Assembly (NCBI RefSeq): GCF_014451325.2
Contig: NZ_JACSCH020000019.1
Coordinates: 114,114 to 178,113, forward strand
Direction: 5' to 3'
Source of the DNA: Streptomyces sp. CB02980
Lineage (GTDB): Bacteria; Actinomycetota; Actinomycetes; Streptomycetales; Streptomycetaceae
Length of the DNA stretch: 64,000 nt
Shown here: positions 23,999 to 32,509 of the stretch, piece after piece
Numbering within the stretch: the first letter of the stretch is position 1
Layout of the letters: every line of letters starts with the position of its first letter
Translations under genes and position numbers: made by a program
The notes under the pieces: generated by a model
Databases searched by the model: none
Told to the model about the DNA's origin: nothing
The model's input: only the letters and a program-made list of their open reading frames with translations

Positions 23999-24985
23999 AT
24001 GTCCACGCCCCTGTCCCGCCGCGCCCTCGGCGGGGTCGCCGCCGGTGCCGCAGCTGCCGCCGCCCTCGGAGCCACCGCGTCCGCCGCACAAGCAGCACCC
24101 GCGGGCGACGCGCGGGAGCGGCCGTTCCGAGCCGCGCACCCGCGCCGCCACTCACGACGACCCAACATCCTCTTCATCCTGGGCGACGCCGAGTACAAGG
24201 ACCTGCGCTACTACACCCGGATCCTCACCGAGCGGGCCGGCGAGTACGTCAGCCGCGACCACGACAGGCCCTGGCTGCTCAACCTGAACTTCACCACCCC
24301 GCACTGGCCTTGGATAGCCGACGGCGACAAGGAGGCGAGCGACGAGATCGTCCGCCGCATCAAGGCCGGCGACCGCTCCGCCCTCTGGCACCAGGACGGC
24401 GGCTCCGTCGAGAAGTACAAGGAGATGGTCGAGGACCTCGACCGCTCGATCGGGCAGGTCCTCAAGGCGCTGAAGCGCTCCGGCCAGGAGCAGGACACGC
24501 TCGTCTTCTTCGCCAGCGACAACGGCGGCGAGCGCTTCTCCTACAACTGGCCGCTCGCCGGCAACAAGGGCTCGCTCCAGGAGGGCGGCATCCGCGTCCC
24601 CTCGATCCTGCGCTGGCCCGCCGGGATCGACAGCGGCCAGGTCAGCGACCTGCCGGTGTTCACGCCCGACTGGACGGCGACCCTGCTCGACCTGGCCGGG
24701 GCCCGCCCCCATCCCGCGTACCCCCTCGACGGCACCAGCCTCGCCGGGCATCTGCTCCGCGGCGCCGACGTACCCGAGCGGGATCTCTTCTGGCGGGTGC
24801 GGGGCGAACGGGCACTGCGCCGCGGCGACTGGAAGTACTACCGGGGCAAGTCCGGCCGCGACCAGCTCTTCCACCTGTCCGAGGACTCCCGCGAGCAGGC
24901 GGACCGGGCGCCGTTCGAGCCGGCGCGACTCGCCGAGCTGCGGGCGGCCTGGGAGCGGATCGACGCGGGGCTGCTCCGCTACTGA
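23999..24985 (+). CDS. Tat-exported sulfatase lacking its catalytic segment
   Basis: A 328-residue protein of the arylsulfatase family, well short of the usual ~470-500. The Tat signal (SRRALGG, about 1-33) is intact. The mature domain begins RRPNILFILGD, where sulfatases normally continue into metal ligands and the CxPxR formylglycine site. Here it jumps directly to AEYKDLRYYTRILTERA, a segment normally ~150 residues later. The frame is preserved. The rest (TTPHWPW, FFASDNGGERFSYNWPL, GGIRVP) is complete. Loss of the formylglycine cysteine should abolish sulfatase activity. It may be a pseudogene or a repurposed binding protein. GGAG precedes the ATG. Confidence 0.78.
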   Translation: MSTPLSRRALGGVAAGAAAAAALGATASAAQAAPAGDARERPFRAAHPRRHSRRPNILFILGDAEYKDLRYYTRILTERAGEYVSRDHDRPWLLNLNFTTPHWPWIADGDKEASDEIVRRIKAGDRSALWHQDGGSVEKYKEMVEDLDRSIGQVLKALKRSGQEQDTLVFFASDNGGERFSYNWPLAGNKGSLQEGGIRVPSILRWPAGIDSGQVSDLPVFTPDWTATLLDLAGARPHPAYPLDGTSLAGHLLRGADVPERDLFWRVRGERALRRGDWKYYRGKSGRDQLFHLSEDSREQADRAPFEPARLAELRAAWERIDAGLLRY

Positions 24986-25139
24986 GCCCTGACGGCCCGG
25001 CCGGCGGGCCCCGCCGCGCCGAGTGGGCCGTACGTAGGGTGATGCAGGGATTCCCGGTGCTCTCTGACACCTGGCGGGTACAGGGGACGGGTAGTGGTGA
25101 CCGACGCACGCATCGCGTTCTGTAAGGAGCCCGTCCCCC

Positions 25140-25934
25140 ATGCTCATCGATCTGACCCGACGTACCGCGCTGGTCACCGGCTCCACCCAGGGGATCGGCG
25201 CCGCCATCGCCACCGGGCTGGCTCGGGCCGGAGCCCGCGTCGGCGTCAATGGGCGGACCGAGGAACGCGTCGAGCAGGCCATCGCGAGCATGCGGGCCGA
25301 GGCCCCCGACGCGGATCTGGTTCCGGTGGTCGCCGACGTCGCCACCGAGCAGGGCGCGATGCTGGCCGCCGAGGCGCTGCCGCACGTGGACATCCTGGTG
25401 AACAGCCTCGGCATCTTCGGCGAAGCCGACCCGCTGAAGATCAGCGACGACGAGTGGCGGCGCTACTTCGAGGTGAACGTCCTGGCCGCGGTGAGGCTCA
25501 TCCGGCAGTACCTTCCCGGCATGAGCGAGCGCGGCTGGGGGCGGATCCAGAACATCGCGAGCGACTCGGCGGTGGTGATCCCCGCCGAGATGATCCACTA
25601 CGGCATGTCCAAGACGGCCCTCCTGGCGGTCACGCGCGGCTTCGCCAAGCAGGCGGCGGGGACCGGTGTCACCGTCAATTCCGTCATCGCCGGCCCCACC
25701 CACACGGGCGGCGTGGAGCAGTTCGTGTACGAGCTGGTGGACCGTGCCCTGCCGTGGGACGAAGCGCAGCGTGTCTTCATGCGCGAGTACCGTCCGCAGT
25801 CCCTGCTGCAGCGGCTCATCGAACCCGAGGAGATCGCCAACATGGTGGTGTACCTCGCCTCCGAGCACGCGTCCGCCACGACCGGCGGCGCGCTGCGCGT
25901 GGACGGCGGGTACGTCGACTCCATCCTGCCGTAG
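25140..25934 (+). CDS. Short-chain dehydrogenase/reductase
   Basis: A 264-residue classical SDR. The cofactor motif is TGSTQGIG (14-20) and NNAG is replaced by NSLG (88-91). The catalytic triad Ser143, Tyr154 and Lys158 is intact in IASDS ... YGMSK, and the C-terminal GGALRVDGGY is typical. VNGRT after strand 2 suggests NADP(H) preference, by rule of thumb only. The substrate is unknown; the FabG-like type is common. TAAGGAG lies before the ATG. No operon partner is seen, and a hairpin follows. Confidence 0.85.
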   Translation: MLIDLTRRTALVTGSTQGIGAAIATGLARAGARVGVNGRTEERVEQAIASMRAEAPDADLVPVVADVATEQGAMLAAEALPHVDILVNSLGIFGEADPLKISDDEWRRYFEVNVLAAVRLIRQYLPGMSERGWGRIQNIASDSAVVIPAEMIHYGMSKTALLAVTRGFAKQAAGTGVTVNSVIAGPTHTGGVEQFVYELVDRALPWDEAQRVFMREYRPQSLLQRLIEPEEIANMVVYLASEHASATTGGALRVDGGYVDSILP

Positions 25935-25980
25935 CGGAGTTACCAGCTCCACGGGGCTGCGTCGCAGTCGCTTCACGTGG

Positions 25981-26011
25981 GAGGCGTCCCCGTCGGGGAC
26001 TCGTGAGCCTC
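25981..26011 (+). terminator. Probable terminator after the SDR gene
   Basis: An outer stem GAGGC (25981-25985) pairs with GCCTC (26007-26011) around an inner stem GTCCCC/GGGGAC (25986-25991 with 25995-26000). TTTCT follows. It is placed 46 bases after the SDR stop and before the lanthipeptide operon. Confidence 0.5.
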
Positions 26012-26153
26012 TTTCTGCGCTGGGCGCACCCGTGGGCCGCGCCGTCGCGCTGAGCGCTCGCTGGATCAAGTGAATACGGGCGGGGGCGTGTTGGTCCGGT
26101 GATGCCGCCGGGCACCTTCCGGTCAGCGGACCTCACCGTCGAGAAGGACACTG

Positions 26154-28940
26154 ATGACGAGCCAGGCTACCGAAGTCGAACTGGAAGGCCTTCTCAACAA
26201 GGCGCTGCACGCCACGGGTACGGGCGCACGTTGGGCGGCCGAATCGGACGAGATGTGGTGCCGTGTCACGCCCGGGTCGGCTACACGGCGCGAGCAGGGG
26301 TGGAAGCTGCACCTGTCGGCGACGGCCGCCTCCGCGCCGGCCGTCCTCGAGAAGGCCCTGGATGTGTTGCTGCGGGAGAAGTCCGCGTTCAAGTTCGCCC
26401 GGTCGCTGGACCAGGTGAGTGCGCTCAACTCCCGTGCCACGCCGCGGGGAAGCTCGGGCAAGTTCATCACCGTCTACCCTCGCTCCGACGCCGAGGCGGC
26501 CCGGCTCGCCCACGAGCTGCACGGGGCCACGGCGGGGCTGGCCGGTCCTCGGATCCTGTCCGACCAGCCGTACGCCGTGCACTCGCTGGTGCACTACCGA
26601 TACGGCTCGTTCGTCGGCCGGAGGCGGCTCTCGGACGACGGCCTGCTGGTGTGGTTCATCGAGGACCCCGACGGCAATCCCGTGGAGGACAAGCGCACCG
26701 GCCAGTACTCGCCGCCCTCTTGGGCCGTCTGCCCCTTCCCCGCCACAGTTCCCGTCGTACCGCGCGCGGCGGAGGGGTCCGACGGGGCGGACGGTGCGGC
26801 AGCGGCGAGTGCTCCGGTGCTGCTCGGCGGTCGTTTCGCTGTACGAGAGGCGATCCGGCACACCAACAAGGGCGGCGTCTACCGGGGCAGCGACGTCCGT
26901 ACGGGCGCCCCCGTGGTGATCAAGGAGGCCCGGCCGCACGTGGAAGCCGACGCCTCAGGCTGCGACGTCCGCGACTGGCTGCGCGCCGAGGCCCGGACAC
27001 TGGAGAAGCTCAAGGGCACGGGGCTGGCTCCGGAACCGCTGGCGTTGTTCGAGCACGGCGGGCACCTCTTCCTGGCCCAGGACGAGGTGCCGGGCGTCAC
27101 CCTGCGCACCTGGGTCGCCGAGCACTTCCGTGACGTCGGAGCGGAACGCTACCGCGCCGACGCGCCGGCCCAGGTCGGGCGCCTGGTGGACCTGGTAGCG
27201 GCGGCGCACGCGCGAGGCTGCGTCCTGCGGGACTTCACCCCCGGCAACGTCATGGTCCGTCCGGACGGTGAGCTGCGCCTCATCGACCTCGAACTCGCCG
27301 TCCTGGACGACGAGGCCGCCCTGCCCACCCGCGTGGGAACCCCCGGCTTCAGCGCCCCCGAACGACTGGCCGACGCCCCCGTCAGCCCGACGGGCGACTA
27401 CTACAGCCTCGGTGCCGCCGCGTGCTTCGTCCTGGCCGGGAAGGTGCCGAACCTGCTGCCCGAGGAGCCTGCCACCAGGGCCACGGAGCAGCGGCTCGCC
27501 GCGTGGCTGACCGCCTGCACGGGACCGCTCCGGCTGCCGGACGGCCTCGCGGAGATGGTCCTCGGCCTGATGAAGGACGACCCTGCCGAGCGGTGGGACC
27601 CGACCAGGGCGCGCGAGGCCCTCCGGAAGGCGGAGCCCTCGCGGCCACGGAACCCCTCCGCCCGACGCACGCCGCGGAACGACCGCAGTGACGACCGCAA
27701 TGACGACAACCGTGACGGCAGGCGGAGTGAGGCTCCGCACGACGCGGTGGCCGGGATGGTGGACCATACGGCGACCGGGACTGTCGACCGCGCCGTGGCC
27801 GGGATCGTGGAGCATCTCATCGATTCGATGGTTCCCACGGACGAGCGCCGACTGTGGCCCGTGTCCACCCTGGCCGGGGAGTCCGACCCCTGCACCGTGC
27901 AGCAGGGCGCGGCCGGTGTCCTGGCCGTACTGACGCGGTACGGGGAGCTCACCGGCGACGACCGCCTGCCCGAGCTGATCGCCACCGCGGGCCACTGGAT
28001 CGCACGCCGCACCGATCTCCGCTTCCCACGCCCCGGCCTGCACTTCGGCGGACGCGGAACCGCCTGGGCGCTGTACGACGCCGGGCGTGCCGTGGACGAC
28101 CACGAGCTCATGGACCACGCGTCGGCTCTGGCACTCGCCCCGCAACAGGCGACGCCCCATCACGACATCACCCACGGCAGCGCGGGCAGCGGACTGGCCG
28201 CGGTCCATCTGTGGCACCGCACCGGCGATCCGCGCTTCGCCGAACTCGTCGTCGACGCGGCCGACCGGCTGGTCGCCGCGGCGCGGCGTGATCCGTCCGG
28301 AGTGGGCTGGCCGGTGCCCGCGGAAGCCGCCTCCTCGGAGGGCGGCAAACGCTACCTCGGCTTCGCCCACGGAACGGCCGGCATCGGCTGCTTCCTCCTC
28401 GCCGCCGCGACCGTCTCACGGCGCCCGGAGCACCTGGACCTCGCGGTGGAGGCCGGCGAGCACCTGCTGGCCGACGCCGTGCTGACCGGCGAAGCGGCCC
28501 AATGGCCCGCCCAGGCCGCGGACCTGCCCACGGCCCCGTACTGGTGCCACGGCGCGGCGGGCATCGGCAGCTTCCTCGTCAGGCTGTGGCAGGCCACCGG
28601 GGACGACAGGTTCGGCGACCTCGCCCGCCGCAGTACGCACGCCGTCATCGAGCGCGCTTCCCGCGCCGCCCTTGCCCAGTGCCACGGCCTGGCGGGCAAC
28701 GGTGACTTCCTCCTCGACATGGCCGACGCCACGGGTGACCCCGTCTACCGCGCCATGGCCGAGGACCTGGCCCGCCTCATCGTCAGCGAGAGCGCCCACC
28801 GCCGTGCCCAGGTGGTCTTCCCCAACGAGTACGGGGACGTATCGACCAGCTGGAGCGACGGATCTGCCGGAATTCTGGCCTTCCTCCTGCGGATCCGTCA
28901 CGCCGACCCCCGGCACTGGATGGTCCGGTTGCCGGTCTGA
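26154..28940 (+). CDS. Class IV lanthipeptide synthetase (LanL)
   Basis: A 928-residue trifunctional enzyme. Residues 1-~210 are the phosphoSer/Thr lyase domain. Residues ~223-500 are a Ser/Thr kinase-like domain with Lys257 in VVIKEA, a catalytic loop LRDFTPGN (Asp360, Asn365) and LIDLE in place of DFG. After a charged Asp/Asn/Arg linker, residues ~540-928 are a LanC-like cyclase. Zinc ligands are present: Cys798 in YWCHGAAG, and Cys843 and His844 in CHGLAG. Class III (LanKC) cyclases lack these, so this is class IV. It phosphorylates and eliminates Ser/Thr of the adjacent precursor and forms thioether rings. GAAGGA precedes the ATG; lanA follows after 45 bases. Confidence 0.9.
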   Translation: MTSQATEVELEGLLNKALHATGTGARWAAESDEMWCRVTPGSATRREQGWKLHLSATAASAPAVLEKALDVLLREKSAFKFARSLDQVSALNSRATPRGSSGKFITVYPRSDAEAARLAHELHGATAGLAGPRILSDQPYAVHSLVHYRYGSFVGRRRLSDDGLLVWFIEDPDGNPVEDKRTGQYSPPSWAVCPFPATVPVVPRAAEGSDGADGAAAASAPVLLGGRFAVREAIRHTNKGGVYRGSDVRTGAPVVIKEARPHVEADASGCDVRDWLRAEARTLEKLKGTGLAPEPLALFEHGGHLFLAQDEVPGVTLRTWVAEHFRDVGAERYRADAPAQVGRLVDLVAAAHARGCVLRDFTPGNVMVRPDGELRLIDLELAVLDDEAALPTRVGTPGFSAPERLADAPVSPTGDYYSLGAAACFVLAGKVPNLLPEEPATRATEQRLAAWLTACTGPLRLPDGLAEMVLGLMKDDPAERWDPTRAREALRKAEPSRPRNPSARRTPRNDRSDDRNDDNRDGRRSEAPHDAVAGMVDHTATGTVDRAVAGIVEHLIDSMVPTDERRLWPVSTLAGESDPCTVQQGAAGVLAVLTRYGELTGDDRLPELIATAGHWIARRTDLRFPRPGLHFGGRGTAWALYDAGRAVDDHELMDHASALALAPQQATPHHDITHGSAGSGLAAVHLWHRTGDPRFAELVVDAADRLVAAARRDPSGVGWPVPAEAASSEGGKRYLGFAHGTAGIGCFLLAAATVSRRPEHLDLAVEAGEHLLADAVLTGEAAQWPAQAADLPTAPYWCHGAAGIGSFLVRLWQATGDDRFGDLARRSTHAVIERASRAALAQCHGLAGNGDFLLDMADATGDPVYRAMAEDLARLIVSESAHRRAQVVFPNEYGDVSTSWSDGSAGILAFLLRIRHADPRHWMVRLPV

Positions 28941-28985
28941 GCGGCAGGAAGTCTGCCGCCAGTTCACCGAACGAAGGAGAAACCC

Positions 28986-29141
28986 ATGGAGAGCAACGAC
29001 ATCGAACTGCTTGCCCGCCTCCACGCCCTTCCGGAGACCGACCCCGTCGGTGTCGACGGAGCGCCGTTCGCCGCGACGTGTGAGTGCGTCGGCCTGCTGA
29101 CCCTGCTCAACACGGTCTGTATCGGCATCAGCTGCGCGTAG
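28986..29141 (+). CDS. Class IV lanthipeptide precursor (LanA), venezuelin-like
   Basis: A 51-residue precursor peptide. The leader (1-~30) contains DIELLARLHALPETDP, the recognition helix typical of the venezuelin group. The C-terminal core from Thr31 carries Thr31, Thr39, Thr43 and Ser49 as dehydration sites and Cys32, Cys34, Cys45 and Cys50 as ring partners. From memory, the core is the same as that of venezuelin of S. venezuelae, and the leader differs at a few positions (SN at 3-4, Arg11). GAAGGAG lies 7-8 bases before the ATG. It sits directly after lanL and before a strong hairpin. Confidence 0.92.
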   Translation: MESNDIELLARLHALPETDPVGVDGAPFAATCECVGLLTLLNTVCIGISCA

Positions 29142-29154
29142 GACAGGCACCCAC

Positions 29155-29195
29155 CATCCGGCCGGCGGCCCACCCGGGAAGCCGCCGGCCGGATG
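29155..29195 (+). terminator. Strong hairpin between lanA and the transporter genes
   Basis: A perfect 15-bp stem (29155-29169 with 29181-29195) with an 11-base loop starts 13 bases after the lanA stop; a CCCCTTT tract follows. It probably acts as a partial terminator that keeps precursor mRNA more abundant than transporter mRNA, or stabilises the upstream transcript 3' end. Confidence 0.75.
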
Positions 29196-29267
29196 CTCCC
29201 CTTTCCGCGCGCCCGAGTGGTCACGGGTGGCCACGGACGGCGAACCCGTAGATGAGGACGCGACCGC

Positions 29268-30437
29268 ATGCAGCCACCCGCCGGTGACGAGGACCGACCC
29301 GACCAGACGCACCTGCCCGCCGGTGTCGACGACCTCGCCCCCACAGCCCGCATGACGGCCGCCGGCACCAACCCGCCCGTCGCGCACCACGTTCCCGAGC
29401 CCGTGTACGCGATCAGCATGCGCGGCCTGGTCAAGAGCTACCCGGGCCCGCAGGGGTCGACCACCCACGCGGTGCGCGGCCTGGACCTGGACGTGGCGCA
29501 GGGCGAGACCTTCGCCTTCCTGGGGCCCAACGGCGCGGGGAAGTCCACGACCATCGCCGTGCTGTGTGCCCTGGCCCGCCCCACCGCCGGTCAGGCCACC
29601 GTCGCCGGCGCCGATGTGCTCAGCCGGCCCCACGAGGTACGGCGACGGGTCGGCATGCTCTTCCAGCACAGCGCTCTGGATGCGGACCTGACAGCCGAGC
29701 AGAACCTCCACATCCACGCACGGCTCTACGGGCTGGCCCGCCGCCATGCCCGCTCGCGCGCCGCGGAGGTACTGGAGACGGCCGGGCTGACCGACCGGCG
29801 GCGCTCCCCGGTACGCACCCTGTCGGGCGGCATGCGGCGCCGCCTGGAGATCGCCCGGGCCCTGCTGCACTCCCCCCGGGTGCTGTTCCTGGACGAGCCG
29901 ACCACCGGGCTCGACCCGCACGCCCGCGTCCAGGTCTGGGAGCATCTGCGTGCGCTGCGCGACCGGCACGGCAGCACGCTCTTCGTCACCACCCACTACC
30001 TGGAGGAGGCGGAGAACTGCGATCGCATCGCCATCATCGATCGCGGCCGCGTGGTGGCGCAGGGCACGCCCCTCGCGCTGAAGGCCGCGATCGGCGACGA
30101 CCTGGTCGTGCTGCGTACCAGTGATGACACCGCGGCACGACGGGTCGTGTGCGGCATCGTGCCGCCGGACCGCGCCCTCACCGCGGACGGCGGCGGGGTC
30201 TCCCTGCGAGTGCCGGACGGCAGCACCTGGATTCCGCGCCTGTGCGCGGCACTGCAACGCCACGGCATCGCCGTACACGCCGCTTCCGCAGCCCCGCCCA
30301 CGCTTGACGACGTGTTCTTCCACCACACCGGCCGCAGCCTCGACACCGCCAAACCCGGCCAGGCACCGGCCGGCCCCATCGCTCCGTGCGCGACCACGCC
30401 GTGCGCGAGCACGTCGGAAACCGGCGGCAGCCGATGA
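29268..30437 (+). CDS. Lanthipeptide ABC transporter, ATP-binding protein
   Basis: A 389-residue ATPase of the DrrA/daunorubicin-resistance type. After a ~45-residue low-conservation N-terminal extension come Walker A GPNGAGKSTT, the Q-loop FQHSALD, signature LSGGMRRRL, Walker B VLFLDEP and the switch His in TTHYLEE. A ~100-residue C-terminal domain ends in a Cys/Thr-rich tail. With the permease it should export the lanthipeptide or provide immunity. It corresponds in position to venT of the venezuelin cluster. The start overlaps nothing, and the permease overlaps its stop by ATGA. Confidence 0.87.
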   Translation: MQPPAGDEDRPDQTHLPAGVDDLAPTARMTAAGTNPPVAHHVPEPVYAISMRGLVKSYPGPQGSTTHAVRGLDLDVAQGETFAFLGPNGAGKSTTIAVLCALARPTAGQATVAGADVLSRPHEVRRRVGMLFQHSALDADLTAEQNLHIHARLYGLARRHARSRAAEVLETAGLTDRRRSPVRTLSGGMRRRLEIARALLHSPRVLFLDEPTTGLDPHARVQVWEHLRALRDRHGSTLFVTTHYLEEAENCDRIAIIDRGRVVAQGTPLALKAAIGDDLVVLRTSDDTAARRVVCGIVPPDRALTADGGGVSLRVPDGSTWIPRLCAALQRHGIAVHAASAAPPTLDDVFFHHTGRSLDTAKPGQAPAGPIAPCATTPCASTSETGGSR

Positions 30438-31351
30438 CCGACCTCACCGTGAAGGCCCCGGAGACTCCCCACACTCCGGACGGCCCAGGTGCTCCGGGTG
30501 CCCCTGGCGTCTCCGGCACCTCGGGCATCCACGGCAGCGGGTGGCCGGCCCGGCTCCGGCACGAACTGCGCGCGATCCACGCCTTGGTCCACCGCGACCT
30601 GCTGCGCCTGGCGGGCCAGCGCACCCACACCGCACTGATGCTGCTCCACCCGATGCTCTACCTCCTCATCCTGGGAGGCGGACTGGCCGCCCTCATCCCC
30701 CGTTCCTCCCTGGGCGTCGGCTACCAGACCTATCTCTTCCCCGGCATGCTGATGATGACGGTGCAGACACCGGCCATCATGGTCGGCATCCGTCTGATCA
30801 CCGACCGGCAGAGCGGCTACCTGCGGGAGCTCCTCATGGCCCCCGTCAGCCGGGCCACCCTCCTCCTGGGACACTGCGCCGGCGGCACCATGACCGCCAC
30901 GGCGCAGGGCGCCGTACTGCTCGGCCTCGCCGGCACGGTCGGTCTGCCGTACGACCCGCTCCTCCTCGTCCTGCTCCTCGCCGGGATGATCCTCGCCTCG
31001 TTCACCATCACCGCTCTGGCTCTGGCCCTGGCCGTCACCCTCCGCAGGGCGGAGACGTTCCACACGCTCCTCGGCCTGATCATGATGCCGCTGCTGTTCC
31101 TCTCCGGCGGCTTCTTCCCCCTGCACACTCTGCCGGGCTGGGCCCACACTCTCGCCGCCGCCAACCCGCTCGCCTACGCGGTGGACCTGCTCCGGCGCTG
31201 CATCACCCACCTCGTACCCGACCAGCAGGCCGCCACCGGCATCGAATGGGCAGGCCGACAGCCGCCGCTCCCCCTCGAAGCCGGCCTCCTCCTCGCCACC
31301 GGCCTCCTCGCCCTGCTCTGGGCCGCGCGACGCTTCAACCGTCCGGAGTGA
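30434..31351 (+). CDS. Lanthipeptide ABC transporter, permease
   Basis: A 305-residue ABC-2 type permease of the DrrB kind, with six membrane helices (first at about 75-95, then four between 115 and 255, last at about 280-300). The conserved LSGGFFPLHTLP loop and NPLAYAVDLLR motif typical of ABC-2 permeases are visible. The N-terminus has a Gly/Pro/Ala collagen-like stretch (about residues 12-35) that is not part of the fold. The ATG overlaps the ATPase stop codon (ATGA), indicating translational coupling. Confidence 0.87.
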   Translation: MTDLTVKAPETPHTPDGPGAPGAPGVSGTSGIHGSGWPARLRHELRAIHALVHRDLLRLAGQRTHTALMLLHPMLYLLILGGGLAALIPRSSLGVGYQTYLFPGMLMMTVQTPAIMVGIRLITDRQSGYLRELLMAPVSRATLLLGHCAGGTMTATAQGAVLLGLAGTVGLPYDPLLLVLLLAGMILASFTITALALALAVTLRRAETFHTLLGLIMMPLLFLSGGFFPLHTLPGWAHTLAAANPLAYAVDLLRRCITHLVPDQQAATGIEWAGRQPPLPLEAGLLLATGLLALLWAARRFNRPE

Positions 31352-31409
31352 CACACCGCCGTCCCGAGTGACACGGCCGTCCGTCCCGACACACCGCCGG
31401 AGTACGTGG

Positions 31410-32264
31410 TCAGGTCGTGCCGACGCCGCTGCGAGCCAGCGTGAACACCCCGAGGACGATCAGGGCGATCCCCGCGAGCTGCGGCAGCAGCCACCAGCCC
31501 GCCCGCACATGCTCCTCGTACAGCAGGACGCCGAGGCTCAGGCTCACGGTCGCGTCGCCGAGGGTCAGGGCCGGCTGCGAGGCGACGAGCGGACCGCCCT
31601 GCATGGCGTGTTCGAGCAGCAGGAGGGCCGCGATCCCCGCCGCACCGAAGGCATAGGTCTGCCAGGCCGTCAGGAAGGCGCCGATGCCGCCGTCGCCGAG
31701 GATGTGCATGGACGTCTTCATGAGGGCGGCGGTGAGCGCGTAGCAGATCGCCGTCGCGGCGCCGAGACAGCCGGCCCTCGCGCGCCCGGGCGGTCTGCGC
31801 AGTCCGACGGCGGCGAGCGCCACCACCGCGACGGCGCAGACCACCAGGACCGGCACCCAGCGGTCCAGTGCCACATGGGTGCGGTTGCCGGTGGGCGAGG
31901 CGGCCGCGAGCGCCACTCCGAGGCCCAGCACGACCCCTGCCACGGCAGCCCAGAGCCGGGCGGGCAGTCGCTCGCGCGTCAGGAGGGTGGCGATCAGCAG
32001 GGCGAGAGGAAGTTCCAGTACGAAGAGCGGCTGCACGAGGGCCAGCGGCCCGGTCGCGAGGGCCGCCGCCTGTCCGACACCCGCGGCGATGACGGCGAGG
32101 ATGCCGGCCAGCCACAGGGGGCGGTGCAGCAGGTCGAGGATCAGTCCGGGCCGGAAGGAGTCGGACTGCGGGACGGTGAGCGCCGCACGCCGCTGGAGCA
32201 CCGTGGCCAGCGCGTTGCTGAACGCGGCGAACAGCGAGAAGAGGACCGGCAGGACGACGCCCAT
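31410..32264 (-). CDS. DMT superfamily membrane protein (NIPA/EamA-like)
   Basis: A 284-residue protein with nine to ten membrane helices arranged as two repeats, as in DMT transporters. Features are LFSLFAAFSNALATVLQRRA in helix 1, LVQPLFVLELPLALL in the first repeat, and LLYEEHVRAGWWLLPQLAGI near the end. NIPA-like members are proposed Mg2+ transporters; EamA members export metabolites. The substrate cannot be inferred. GAGG lies 8 bases before the ATG at 32264. It converges with the lanthipeptide transporter with a 58-base gap. Confidence 0.75.
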   Translation of the reverse strand: MGVVLPVLFSLFAAFSNALATVLQRRAALTVPQSDSFRPGLILDLLHRPLWLAGILAVIAAGVGQAAALATGPLALVQPLFVLELPLALLIATLLTRERLPARLWAAVAGVVLGLGVALAAASPTGNRTHVALDRWVPVLVVCAVAVVALAAVGLRRPPGRARAGCLGAATAICYALTAALMKTSMHILGDGGIGAFLTAWQTYAFGAAGIAALLLLEHAMQGGPLVASQPALTLGDATVSLSLGVLLYEEHVRAGWWLLPQLAGIALIVLGVFTLARSGVGTT

Positions 32265-32435
32265 GAACCGATCCTCACCGGGGCGGCGGCCGACCGGGGG
32301 ACGACACCGGCGGGCGCCCGTCCGGAGGACCCGGTCGGGCCAATGCGGCTCTCGGACGATGCCGGGCGGATACGGGGGGCGAGGTGCCGTGTTCACCGCT
32401 CGGGGCCACACGCCGCGGACGGCTTCGCACCGATG

Positions 32436-32475
32436 CGCCCGGCCCCCTGCTCCGATGCGAGCAGGGGGCCGGGCG
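32436..32475 (-). terminator. Terminator of the tandem S33 peptidase operon
   Basis: A perfect 17-bp GC-rich stem (32436-32452 with 32459-32475) with a 6-base loop lies 35 bases after the stop of the second peptidase gene. It is one of the strongest hairpins in the window. Confidence 0.8.
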
Positions 32476-32509
32476 GCCGGGTGTGTCTCCGGTGCGGTGC
32501 CGAGCGTGC

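Noticed and set aside
26154..28940. Class III LanKC assignment for the synthetase
   Set aside because: Cys798, Cys843 and His844 supply the zinc site that class III enzymes lack, and the precursor is of venezuelin type.
30445..30540. Collagen-like sequence in the lanthipeptide permease as a real domain
   Set aside because: It is only a short Gly/Pro/Ala stretch in the N-terminal leader before the first helix, common as low-complexity filler in high-GC genes.
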